Source: Microcoleus sp. FACHB-61 (GTDB lineage: Bacteria > Cyanobacteriota > Cyanobacteriia > Cyanobacteriales > Microcoleaceae). From it: 64,000 nt of DNA. Numbering within the stretch: the stretch's first letter is position 1; every line of letters starts with the position of its first letter. Below the pieces are notes generated by a model that saw only the letters and a list, made by a program, of their open reading frames with translations, did no database searches and was not told the origin of the DNA. The translations under genes and the position numbers were made by a program. This document shows positions 44,577 through 53,188 of this stretch, piece after piece. The stretch is taken from assembly GCA_014695295.1 (NCBI GenBank), contig JACJNY010000066.1, positions 62,001 to 126,000 on the forward strand, given 5' to 3'.

Positions 44577-45479
44577 ATGAGCAAATCTATTGTGGAATTG
44601 GTTGATAATTTGCCGTCGGGTGGCGTCACTGTGATGATGTTAAAATCTCTCGATTTTGTGGTTCCGGGGGAGTGGAACAATCTCACGGGTTTTGATAATA
44701 CTATTGAAGCGGTCACAGGGGAAACAAAGCGCAAATTAGTTGGTAAAATTCGCGATCGCGCGATCGAGCTTTACGCTAACCCCAACGAGCCATATCAAGG
44801 CGTAGTCAGGCTTTACCAGTTAGCAGACAGCGCCGACAGTGCGTTAGGTGCAACGGCTATGGCCAGTAAAATCGGCGAAAATATCGGGTTTCTTTCCTTT
44901 CTCAACCGCCTCACTCCCAAAGCTGACACCACTCAAACGATCGACTTGGGCGTCAAAGTGGCGATCGAGCTAATTGCCTACTGCAAACTTAACAATATTT
45001 CCCTTGACAATGTGGGAAGCTTTGGTAATTATTTATCTCATTACAAAGGCGAATCTCTGATGCGGATGGCTGCTTTAGTTTGTGCTGACGGTTTAATTCC
45101 CCTTGGCCCGGACTTCATTCGAGTAGCACAAAATACCATCGGCGGATTGAATCCTTCAACCTTGCAGCAAAACTCAACATTCCAAAATATCAGCAACCTA
45201 ATTCCCGGCGCAAATAATTCACAAAAGTTCGGATTTGTGACATCAACTTTCGCCTCAGCGCAAGGTTGGATGAACAATTTAGTACAGTCTCGCGGCTTAA
45301 CTCCCGCCCTAGTTTTACGCAATCTCAAGCAATACGTTGATGTTACCGATGACAGATTGGATTATGTGGCGGCATTTTTAGACATGACTACCAATTATTA
45401 CGAACACACGGGAATTCAAACCGTTGCTCGCCGATTGATCGATCGAGCTTATGCTGAAATAGCCTCTGGCAGATCCTAG
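44577..45479 (+). CDS. Conserved cyanobacterial protein of unknown function
   Basis: A 300-residue protein, mainly helical by composition, without a signal peptide. The N-terminus (SIVELVDNLPSGGVTVMML) and the middle (EPYQGVVRLYQLADSADSAL, then GATAMASKIGENIGFLSFLN) look like a repeated amphipathic helix pair. No catalytic motif is recognised. AGGAG six bases before the ATG at 44577 decides the start over the GTG at 44574. A hairpin repeat of the GGCAGAGCC family follows the stop at 45510-45560. Confidence 0.75.
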   Translation: MSKSIVELVDNLPSGGVTVMMLKSLDFVVPGEWNNLTGFDNTIEAVTGETKRKLVGKIRDRAIELYANPNEPYQGVVRLYQLADSADSALGATAMASKIGENIGFLSFLNRLTPKADTTQTIDLGVKVAIELIAYCKLNNISLDNVGSFGNYLSHYKGESLMRMAALVCADGLIPLGPDFIRVAQNTIGGLNPSTLQQNSTFQNISNLIPGANNSQKFGFVTSTFASAQGWMNNLVQSRGLTPALVLRNLKQYVDVTDDRLDYVAAFLDMTTNYYEHTGIQTVARRLIDRAYAEIASGRS

Positions 45480-45678
45480 AAAAGTCGTTCTCAGGTGAGG
45501 GAAAACAGCGAACAGCGAGGCAGAGCCTCTAAATATGCGTTCCCAGGCAGAGCCTGGGGACGAGGGAAACCATTGCTTACTTTGCCTTCTTCCTTCTTCC
45601 TTCTTCCTTCTTCCTTCTTCCTTCGGCTGTGAGTTAAAATAAGCTGATTATGTTTAGCAAACCTCTTTTAATCGCATT
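45480..45678. repeat. GGCAGAGCC hairpins and CTTCCTT heptads
   Basis: GAGGCAGAGCCTC (45512-45524) and CCCAGGCAGAGCCTGGG (45542-45558) form two hairpins, then at least four CTTCCTT heptads run to about 45622. The same pair of hairpins recurs at 51973-52020 and, with inverted copies, at 60398-60508. Confidence 0.75.
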
Positions 45679-46683
45679 GTGAAAAACAAATCGCTTCCTT
45701 CATCCGTAACAGTCAAGCTAGGCAAATTTGTCTGGACATCAATGTGGCAATTAATGATGTCAAAACTAGCGCCGCCCGATCGCACCGGAGCATACATTCG
45801 CCCTAGCAGCAGTTTCCGCAACTTTGTCAGCACTGCACCAGACAACCCTCACGGGCCCGCTGCGGGACGGTATCGCCTCTTCGTGGGTACGGGATGCCCT
45901 TGGGCGCACCGCACTCTGGTGACGAGGGCGCTCAAAGGGCTTGAAGAGGCGATATCCGTTTCTATTGTCTATCCCTCTGAAGGGGGAATGTGGGTGATGG
46001 AGTCGGAGACTTTTGGCTGCAACACGATGCCGGAACTTTACCAGTTGGCTTTACCGGGCTATCAGGGGCGGTGTACGGTGCCGGTGCTGTGGGATGACTC
46101 GAAAAAGGCGATCGTCAATAATGAGAGTTCGGAAATTATTGTAATGCTAAACTCGGAGTTTAACGAGTTTGCTAGCAATCCTCAAATGGATCTTTATCCT
46201 CTGGATTTGCGAGAACAAATTGACGAGTGGAATGAGAAGATTTACCAATCGGTGAATAACGGCGTTTATCGCTGCGGTTTCGCGCAATCTCAAGCTGCTT
46301 ATGACTCGGCTTGCAGTGAATTGTTTGCTGTTTTAGACGAGATCGATCGCTCGCTCTTGAGGAGTCGTTACCTTTGTGGCGATCGGGTGACATTAGCAGA
46401 CGTGCGGCTTTTTACTACTCTATTCCGTTTTGATGCAGTTTACTACAGCTTGTTCAAATGCAATCTGCGCCGCATTCAAGATTACGAGCATTTGGGAGCT
46501 TATCTGCGCGATTTGTACCAGTTACCGGGAGTTGCTGGCACTTGCGATTTGGAGGCTGTGAAGCGCGATTATTACGGCAATTTGTTCCCGCTGAATCCTG
46601 GCTGCATTATCCCCGCTGGGCCCGATCCGGCGAGTTTGCTCAAAGCTCACGATCGCGCCGGGCTCAGAAACCGGGTTTCTTAA
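45679..46683 (+). CDS. Glutathionyl-hydroquinone reductase (GST superfamily)
   Basis: A 334-residue Xi-class GST (ECM4/YqjG type) that reduces glutathionyl-hydroquinones. The catalytic Cys is in GTGCPWAHRTLVTRALKG. YRPS-like elements follow (GRCTVPVLWDDSKKAIVNNE with the thioredoxin-fold Pro, then SSEIIVMLNSEFN) and the helical domain has CGDRVTLADVRLFTTLFRFD, the class signature. The start is a GTG at 45679. Odd: the last codons (RNRVS stop) are read from an AGAAACCGGGTTTCTTAA repeat, so the C-terminus and stop have been supplied by a repeat copy. Confidence 0.9.
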   Translation: MKNKSLPSSVTVKLGKFVWTSMWQLMMSKLAPPDRTGAYIRPSSSFRNFVSTAPDNPHGPAAGRYRLFVGTGCPWAHRTLVTRALKGLEEAISVSIVYPSEGGMWVMESETFGCNTMPELYQLALPGYQGRCTVPVLWDDSKKAIVNNESSEIIVMLNSEFNEFASNPQMDLYPLDLREQIDEWNEKIYQSVNNGVYRCGFAQSQAAYDSACSELFAVLDEIDRSLLRSRYLCGDRVTLADVRLFTTLFRFDAVYYSLFKCNLRRIQDYEHLGAYLRDLYQLPGVAGTCDLEAVKRDYYGNLFPLNPGCIIPAGPDPASLLKAHDRAGLRNRVS

Positions 46684-46907
46684 CAAAATCGGGCGTGAAG
46701 ATGCCAGAATAATCGCAGAAACCCGGTTTCGAGGATGCTTGGGCGATCGCGCAGGGAATCAGAAACCGGGTTTCTTAACAAAATCCCGGTGACGATGAAA
46801 AATTTATCACAGCAACCCGGTTTCTTTCTAGTCGCAATGACTCAGAAACCGGGTTTATTACCCAAATCTTTGTGAGGATGCCAAAATTATCGCAGAAACC
46901 CGGTTTC
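46665..46907. repeat. Three tandem hairpins of the AGAAACCGGGTTTCT family
   Basis: Copies alternate in orientation at about 46666, 46718, 46758, 46811, 46843 and 46892, making three hairpins with a period of about 85-92 bases. Loops share words such as TTAACAAAATC and ATGCCA-AATTATCGC. The first copy overlaps the end of the GST gene. Confidence 0.85.
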
Positions 46908-47342
46908 TTGGATTAATCGCGGTGATAAAAACATCAAAAGGATGACTCTCTTATCTCTGCATAATTTCCCTATCTTTTAGGCCTCTCCACCTCATGTCAT
47001 AAACATTGCTGATTGAATGACCCTGATCTAAGAAAGGCTGAAGAGAGTTTTTGACTCAAGATATTTTCATCAAGCAGTATAAGCATTTGAATGACTTTCT
47101 AGCGTGAGGATCATCTTAGTTAGATTTTCTAGCAATTTAATTGCCTGACTTTCTAGGTAAGGACTCTTTTATATCAAAAGAAGTGGACAAGTATAGCTAG
47201 AATTTATGAGTAATTATATCATAACTTTAGCCGAAGCGATTGCTATTCTGAATTAACTCCTGATAAAAAGCGATCGCGCTTCTTTGGGAAGGGTGATCGC
47301 CTTTAGTTATGGAGCCGCTATTTAGCCAAATTTAATTAGGAA
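46908..47342. other. Intergenic stretch, no gene seen
   Basis: After the tandem hairpins there are about 435 bases with no convincing reading frame. A short direct repeat around TTGAATGACTTTCTAG / CCTGACTTTCTAGG (47090-47158) is visible. GCGATCGC-like sites are at 47268. Confidence 0.45.
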
Positions 47343-48413
47343 TTACGCGCTGATGAAGTCTCTAGTAGATAACTGAATGGTATTGTTTATGGTGGAGACA
47401 TTCAGCGAAACGGCAAAGACTTCCCTCGGATTGCTTTTCAAAACAATCGCTGTATCATTAGCAGAATACCCATATTGATTCCCCGGTCGGAGTTCATATT
47501 GACTCAAGCTCCCTTGAACTTTTATCTTATCACCTTGAGCGCTGGAAAAGTCTTGAATAACTCCCCAACTGCCACCAATGTAACCCTTCCCGTACCAATC
47601 CCCGATCACGAAAGTATCAGCACCGGAATCACCACGTAGTTGATCGACTTCCCCATTGCCACTAGCAGAATATAAGAAACCATCAAGAATATCGTTTCCT
47701 GCACCGCCAATTAAGGTGTCATTACCACCTAAACCAGAAAGTTTATCATTCCCACCTGAACCAGTTAAAATGTCGTTGCCGGGCCCGCCAGTTAGATTCA
47801 GATTAGTATTTCCACCGCCGTTGTTACCGCCACCGCCACCATTATTTAACTTTGAAAATGCTTCGAGAGGACTCATAGTTTCTCGCAAAATAAAGTTCTG
47901 ATCGGTGCTTGCTCCATTCGTAACTGTATAGTTACGGCGGTTTGGCTGGACTTCCAAATGGAGGTGTGGCGCTCCTGGGTTGCCAATACTAGCAAATTGC
48001 TGCCCAGGGTTGACTCGACTGCCAATAGGGACTTGAAGATTCTGCAAATGACCGTAGACCCAAAGGTTGCCATCAGTTCCTTGAATTCCCACAAAACGGT
48101 TATTGCTTTGTGAGGTTCTTTGCAACTCTATTAAAGTACCGCCTACAGCAGCTTGAACTGGTGTTCCTAATGGAGCGCCAATGTCAATTCCAGCGTGCCA
48201 AGTACCAAAACCATTACGGTAACTTTGGTCGAAGGCATAACCAGCAGTTATCTTGACTTGGGGGCTAACTTCTCGCTTCATAATTGTCCTCACAAGGTTG
48301 CGATAGACTTGCTGAACTTCGCCTGAACTTTCTCCATTAGAGGTGTTTCCATCAAATAAAATATCATCACCACTAGCGCGATCCCATTGATTACTATTTG
48401 TAGGTAAAGGCAT
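47343..48413 (-). CDS. M23 peptidase with C-terminal RTX calcium-binding repeats
   Basis: A 356-residue protein that should cut peptidoglycan cross-bridges. The M23 domain (about 50-185) has the zinc motif HAGIDIGAPLGTPVQA and the later HLHLEV, with YGHLQNL between. A Gly/Asn linker leads into four RTX nonapeptides (GGPGNDILTG, SGGNDKLSG, LGGNDTLIG, GAGNDILDG) and a beta-roll end typical of type I secreted proteins. There is no N-terminal signal peptide, which fits C-terminal type I export. The frame opens at 48476, but AAAGGAG lies 8 bases before the ATG complementary to 48411-48413 (MPLPTNSNQW), so I take that start. Confidence 0.9.
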   Translation of the reverse strand: MPLPTNSNQWDRASGDDILFDGNTSNGESSGEVQQVYRNLVRTIMKREVSPQVKITAGYAFDQSYRNGFGTWHAGIDIGAPLGTPVQAAVGGTLIELQRTSQSNNRFVGIQGTDGNLWVYGHLQNLQVPIGSRVNPGQQFASIGNPGAPHLHLEVQPNRRNYTVTNGASTDQNFILRETMSPLEAFSKLNNGGGGGNNGGGNTNLNLTGGPGNDILTGSGGNDKLSGLGGNDTLIGGAGNDILDGFLYSASGNGEVDQLRGDSGADTFVIGDWYGKGYIGGSWGVIQDFSSAQGDKIKVQGSLSQYELRPGNQYGYSANDTAIVLKSNPREVFAVSLNVSTINNTIQLSTRDFISA

Positions 48414-48515
48414 TGCATCTGCTCCTTTTCTATTGAATTGACTGAGAAAGTTTTTACTTAGATTTTCTTCCCACATTTCTAATATCTCAGATATAAGTTG
48501 GCTTGGCGGCTCAGT

Positions 48516-48580
48516 TTAGCTCATGTTTTTAGCTCATGTTTTTAGCTCACTGCTTCTGTTACTGAACCAAAGTGAGCTAA
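48516..48580. promoter_or_regulatory. 13-bp tandem repeats and inverted copy in divergent promoter region
   Basis: TTAGCTCATGTTT is repeated at 48516-48528 and 48529-48541, then partly at 48542-48550 (TTAGCTCAC). An inverted copy GTGAGCTAA is at 48572-48580. Together they look like operator sites between the M23 and STAND genes. Confidence 0.6.
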
Positions 48581-48616
48581 AATCGGATCGGAGCACCGTA
48601 GGGGTAATGGTGAAGT

Positions 48617-50932
48617 ATGGCTGATACGCTGAGGGCATCAGAACAGGGGCTAAAAATCGTTGACGAAGCTAGACGCAAGAAGGGCTGGCAGAAAAACGCT
48701 TCAATATGGGTAGAAACTGCCCCCACCTCAGAAGCCACACTGAGGAGGTTTTGGGCAAGAAAGTCTGCCATTGATCGGTATGCCTTTATTGGAATTTGTC
48801 AGGCTGTAGGTGTTAACTGGGAAGAGATTGCTGAACCTAGCGAAATGAAGGAAACAGAGTTACCTGCGGTGTCTACCGCAAAGGCACATCCCTCAGTGCA
48901 AAACCAGAATTTTGTGGGACGTGAAAAGGCGATAGACGACCTTAACGCCCATATCAACCAAGGCGCAAAAATTATCGTCATCCAAGCTCTGGGCGGTGTG
49001 GGCAAAACGACTTTGGCCCAGGAATATCTCAACTCTCAGGGTTTTGAGTTAGTGATCGACCTCCCGATGGCCAAGGAAAAAGAGAACATCCAACTTGTAG
49101 AGAGTGTAATTGAAGGATGGCTGAAACAAGACTTTGATGAAGAACCGGGGCGAGAGTTTTGGGAGATGTTGCGGCGGCTAAAACGGCAACTTCAAACTCG
49201 CAAAATAGGCGTGTTGATTGATAACTTAGAACCTGCCTTAGATGCACAAGGCAGATTTATTGAACCCCATCGTCGCTATGTTGAATTGTTGCGAGTTTTG
49301 GCTGATGCAACGGTGCAGTCTGTGACCCTGATAACCAGCCGCGTTCGCCTGTGCGAACCTGATGTAACGGTTGACCGTTATGTGTTGCCGGGATTGGATC
49401 ATGAAGCGTGGAAACAGTTTTTTACCAATCGCCATATTAATATAGATGATCTGGCGCTGAAGGCGATGCACAAAGCCTATGGTGGCAATGCGAAAGCAAT
49501 GGGTATCCTCTGCGGTGCAATTCGAGAAGATTTTGATGGGTATATGGTAGCTTATTGGCAAGCGAATAGCACCGAGCTGCTGGTTAAAACTGAGTTAAAA
49601 AATTTAGTTACCAGTCAGTTTAATCGCCTGCAAGAACTTGACTCGGCAGCTTATAAACTCCTCTGCCGTTTGGGATGCTATCGCTATCAAGATGTGCCGA
49701 GAGTCCCGACTGAGGGGTTATTATGTTTGTTGTGGGATGTGCCAGAAGGACAGAAGGGGCGGGTGATTGAATCGTTGCGAAATCGGTCATTAATGGAGTT
49801 TCATAACGCGGAATTTTGGCTGCATCCGGTGATTCGGGAAGAGGCAATTAGTAGGCTCAGGGAAAGTGAAGATTGGGAAACAGGTAACCGTAAAAATGCT
49901 GATTTTTGGTCAAATAGAGTTCCAAAAATTGAAACTATTAAAGATGCTTTTCTAGCTTTAGAAGCTTACTACCACTATGTCAACATTTCTGATTTCGAGA
50001 AAGCTGGAGATGTAATTTTACAAAGGAGGAATACAAAGCTAGCAGAAGCAGACAGGTTAGGGCGTTCTTTTTATCGATTAGGATTAATCCAACAAATAAG
50101 TGCAGTAATTAACCAGCTCATTGCTCAAATCACCTGTGGCTATCGCTTGAGCGTACTTTACAGTATCCTAGGAGTTTCATGTCGAATTAATGGCAAAGTT
50201 CACAAAGCCATTGAATGTCATAAAAACTCTTTAAATTCAGGAATGATATTTAAAGATAAAATTACCTTAATTTCAGAAGATTCTCAAAAATGGATGAATA
50301 TTTTTGAATCAAATTATTTCCTTAATGTCGGTCTGTGCTATATAGAATTAGGTGAAATATTAGAAGCTACAAAAATTTTTGAAAAGCTAATTGATGACTC
50401 TAAAAAAACTGGTTTTTACCGAGTTTCAATAGATATTTATTTTTGTTACTTAAAATCATGTCAAGAATTGTCAACTGAATTGTCTAAAATAGCAGAGGAC
50501 TTTGAATGTCAAGTTCAATCATATACTACTGGTGCTACTGGATATCGACTACTATTCTTAGGCATGACCTATAAGAACTTAGGAAAGCCGGAAAAAGCTC
50601 TCAAAATGTACAACCAAGCAATCTCACTAGATTTAGAAACTCAAGTGAAAGGGAATGCTTTGACTGGTATAGCAGAGATATATCGCATGCAACAAGACTT
50701 TCAAACAGCCCTTTCCCATCATTCAGAAGCAATCGAAATTCTAGAAAAAATTGGTGCTAAAGCTAACTTAGCGGAGGCTTACTACCAGTTAGGCTTGACT
50801 TATCAAACGATGGGAAATGCTGCTTATAATCAAGAAAATTTTAACAAAGCCATCACCATTTTTACCGAAATGGAAGCCCCCAAGCAAATAGAGAAAGTGC
50901 AAAAAGCCCTAAATAAGATTGACGAAATTTAG
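48617..50932 (+). CDS. STAND-type ATPase with N-terminal HTH-like domain and C-terminal TPRs
   Basis: A 771-residue protein. Residues 1-75 (GLKIVDEARRKKGWQKNASI, then ATLRRFWARKSAIDRYAF) form a small domain often found in front of cyanobacterial NTPases and proteases, possibly DNA- or partner-binding. FVGREKAID at 99-107 starts the NTPase, with Walker A LGGVGKTT at 125-132 and Walker B GVLIDNLEP at 198-206. A helical arm follows and, from about 510 to 765, TPR repeats (GKPEKALKMYNQAISLDLET, then DFQTALSHHSEAIEILEKIG). STAND proteins sense a ligand and oligomerise; many are anti-phage sensors. No effector nuclease or protease is fused here. Tail-to-tail 4-bp overlap with the next gene. Confidence 0.85.
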   Translation: MADTLRASEQGLKIVDEARRKKGWQKNASIWVETAPTSEATLRRFWARKSAIDRYAFIGICQAVGVNWEEIAEPSEMKETELPAVSTAKAHPSVQNQNFVGREKAIDDLNAHINQGAKIIVIQALGGVGKTTLAQEYLNSQGFELVIDLPMAKEKENIQLVESVIEGWLKQDFDEEPGREFWEMLRRLKRQLQTRKIGVLIDNLEPALDAQGRFIEPHRRYVELLRVLADATVQSVTLITSRVRLCEPDVTVDRYVLPGLDHEAWKQFFTNRHINIDDLALKAMHKAYGGNAKAMGILCGAIREDFDGYMVAYWQANSTELLVKTELKNLVTSQFNRLQELDSAAYKLLCRLGCYRYQDVPRVPTEGLLCLLWDVPEGQKGRVIESLRNRSLMEFHNAEFWLHPVIREEAISRLRESEDWETGNRKNADFWSNRVPKIETIKDAFLALEAYYHYVNISDFEKAGDVILQRRNTKLAEADRLGRSFYRLGLIQQISAVINQLIAQITCGYRLSVLYSILGVSCRINGKVHKAIECHKNSLNSGMIFKDKITLISEDSQKWMNIFESNYFLNVGLCYIELGEILEATKIFEKLIDDSKKTGFYRVSIDIYFCYLKSCQELSTELSKIAEDFECQVQSYTTGATGYRLLFLGMTYKNLGKPEKALKMYNQAISLDLETQVKGNALTGIAEIYRMQQDFQTALSHHSEAIEILEKIGAKANLAEAYYQLGLTYQTMGNAAYNQENFNKAITIFTEMEAPKQIEKVQKALNKIDEI

Positions 50933-51957
50933 TGAGTCTCGCCAAAGGTCCTGACAGTGATTTCCCCGCCTAAATCCTGAGCTAGTAAATCGATACCGTC
51001 AATAACTTTATTTGGCTCTGCGATACTCAAAACCTCATAGCATTTTTCCCGATAATCGGGACGATCTTGAAAATACTGAATCGCTCGATCGAGCGGTTCC
51101 ATAACTTGATAAGCTGCTTCCGCTTTGTCGATCGCCTCTTGGGGAATAGCACTCGCCAACCTTTGCATAGCCAAGTCGATTAAATCTCTAGAATTTACCC
51201 GATCGCTCGGCCATCGATCGGCATTTGCCAAAAGCTTTTCTGCTATACTATCAATTTGATTCAAACAAGGAACAGGCGACCAATTTGGATAATTGGGTTC
51301 GCCAAACTCAATTCGCCCTTCACAAACCATCTCGAATTTAATAGTAGTGCCGTCAACAATAACAGGAAATCTTATGCCATACTGGTTGGCTTGAATATCG
51401 TTCGGGAGAACAATGCGTGAAGCGAAGCTATCCCCAAGGGAATCGCGACTAGCAAAAATCGCATCATAGCCTCCTTCTGCAACTTTGCGGCGCAGGAGAC
51501 GGTAGCCATTATCCATCGGACACATAAAGTCAATATCCTGGCTCAACCGATATTCTCCGTGTTCCATACTTACCAACGTTCCGCCGCCAAAATACGCCCG
51601 ACATTCCTGTAGAAATTCGACATTCAAGTGGCTGAGTACAGTTAATATCTTTTGATGAATTTCGCGTTTAAACATTGTTTGAGAACTTACCCAATTTTCT
51701 GGATTTTTTGGCGGAAAACTGCTTCCCAGTTCTGCTATTAACCAAGACTGATAGTGTTGGCTGATTTGTTGAATAAAAGCCAGTTCCTGAAAGCTAGGTG
51801 TTCCCAAAACTCCCCAATAATGCCAGCCAGATTCGTAGCGGCATAGCATTTCCTTGAGAGTCAATTTTTTGATATCAGCAATTTGCCAGCAGATAGCTTG
51901 AAGAAATGGAAGTTCTGCGGGAATTTTAAATGCGATTGCTATTTCTTCATTGTTCAT
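50929..51957 (-). CDS. AbiEii/AbiGii-like nucleotidyltransferase
   Basis: A 342-residue protein. The nucleotidyltransferase core is at about 118-260: FGGGTLVSMEHGEYRLSQDI, with GGG at 124-126 and the metal-binding Asp141 and Asp143 in DIDF, as in AbiEii/MenA toxins. The N-terminal 110 residues are an extra helical domain. The frame is open 38 codons further, but that DNA is a GGCAGAGCC repeat; the ATG complementary to 51955-51957 (MNNEEIAIAF) is preferred. No AbiEi-type antitoxin lies beside it, so it is not a standard AbiE pair. Its stop overlaps the STAND gene stop by 4 bases. Confidence 0.8.
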   Translation of the reverse strand: MNNEEIAIAFKIPAELPFLQAICWQIADIKKLTLKEMLCRYESGWHYWGVLGTPSFQELAFIQQISQHYQSWLIAELGSSFPPKNPENWVSSQTMFKREIHQKILTVLSHLNVEFLQECRAYFGGGTLVSMEHGEYRLSQDIDFMCPMDNGYRLLRRKVAEGGYDAIFASRDSLGDSFASRIVLPNDIQANQYGIRFPVIVDGTTIKFEMVCEGRIEFGEPNYPNWSPVPCLNQIDSIAEKLLANADRWPSDRVNSRDLIDLAMQRLASAIPQEAIDKAEAAYQVMEPLDRAIQYFQDRPDYREKCYEVLSIAEPNKVIDGIDLLAQDLGGEITVRTFGETH

Positions 51958-52113
51958 CTGCTTTCGGCCAAAGCGAGGCAGAGCCTCTGGATATGCGTTA
52001 CCAGGCAGAGCCTGGTAACGAGGAATTTTCTTCCAGTCCGCGCAGGCGGACTTTGTTTGTGGAGCATCCAAATTATATTCGGCGGCTTCTATATTCGGCG
52101 GTTTTTAAAGTTT

Positions 52114-53040
52114 CTAGCTTCTCGATAAAATCTCTTCGAGTGCTAATTTCAGCGTCGGATATTGATATTGAAAACCACTAGCTAAAGTTTGTTTCGGCAA
52201 CACTTTCTGCCCTTCCAAAACAAGTTTTGCCCCGTCTCCTAACAGCATTTCTAAAGCAAAACCTGGCACGGGCAACCAAGAAGGCCGCTGCAAAACTTCT
52301 CCTAAAGTTTGACACAATTCATTCATCCGCACCGGATTCGGTGCTGTCGCATTCAAAACGCCTTCAACTTGCGAATTTTGCAAAGCGTACAAAATTAAAT
52401 CAACTACATCCTCGCGATGAACCCAAGAAAACCACTGTTTCCCAGTGCCCAGCGGCCCGCCTGCAAATAGTTTAAAAGGTGGCAGCATTTTTGCCAACGC
52501 GCCTCCCATTCCCAAAACTATCCCCAGCCGCAAAATTGCTAACCGCGTTCCCCCATTTTTGGCAGGTTGGGCGGCTGCTTCCCAGTCTTTGCAAACTGCT
52601 GCTAAAAAATCGTTTCCCGCAGGGCTAGTTTCGTCAAACTCAGCGGTTTCGCTGGTTCCGTAATAGCCGATCGCCGATGCACTCACAAACACAGATGGTC
52701 TAGGATTAGCATTGACGATCGCCTCGACCAATTTTGCCGTCGTCAGTCTGCGACTGTCGAGAATTGCTTGCTGGCGCGCCTCCGTCCACCTTTCCTCCGC
52801 AATCGGAACCCCTGCTAAATTGACAACAGCGTCGCAGCCCGCGATCGACTTTTGCCAATCACCAGACTCCGCAGGAGTGTAGGCGACAACTTCTAAATTC
52901 GGATAAGCTGAAGCCGGAAAAACTCGGCCAGCCTTCGTCGCATCCCTGCTCAAAACCACAACTTGATGTCTCGCAGCTTGCAGCTTCTCCACCAGCCGGC
53001 TACCTACAAATCCCGTTGCTCCCGCGATCGCTACTTTCAT
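52114..53040 (-). CDS. TIGR01777-family NAD(P)-dependent epimerase-like protein
   Basis: A 308-residue extended short-chain dehydrogenase. The start MKVAIAGATGFVGSRLVEKL holds the nucleotide-binding GxxGxxG, followed by VVNLAGVPIAEERWTEARQQ, the YxxxK-region variant (SAIGYYGTSE), and the C-terminal LPKQTLASGFQYQYPTLKLA that defines TIGR01777 (YfcH). Plant homologs sit in the plastid and affect division; the bacterial substrate is unknown. Leftward gene, 73 bases from the repeat block in front of the nucleotidyltransferase gene. Confidence 0.9.
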   Translation of the reverse strand: MKVAIAGATGFVGSRLVEKLQAARHQVVVLSRDATKAGRVFPASAYPNLEVVAYTPAESGDWQKSIAGCDAVVNLAGVPIAEERWTEARQQAILDSRRLTTAKLVEAIVNANPRPSVFVSASAIGYYGTSETAEFDETSPAGNDFLAAVCKDWEAAAQPAKNGGTRLAILRLGIVLGMGGALAKMLPPFKLFAGGPLGTGKQWFSWVHREDVVDLILYALQNSQVEGVLNATAPNPVRMNELCQTLGEVLQRPSWLPVPGFALEMLLGDGAKLVLEGQKVLPKQTLASGFQYQYPTLKLALEEILSRS

Positions 53041-53188
53041 CTTTTACCCATAATGCACAGTTCTAGCAGTTTAGACGATCGTCCAAACTTGTGTTAAATC
53101 ATACAAAAATAAACAGCAGCCTCGATCGCCTCCCCACAAGCTTTCTGTATTTTGATTAAACTGATATGGGACGCGAGGAACACAAACC

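Noticed and set aside
46665..46907. Regularly spaced AGAAACCGGGTTTCT copies as a CRISPR array
   Set aside because: Orientation alternates, the spacing elements share words, and the repeat occurs all over the window; these are hairpin repeats.
50929..51957. Complete AbiE toxin-antitoxin system
   Set aside because: Only the nucleotidyltransferase is present; no AbiEi-type HTH antitoxin lies on either side.
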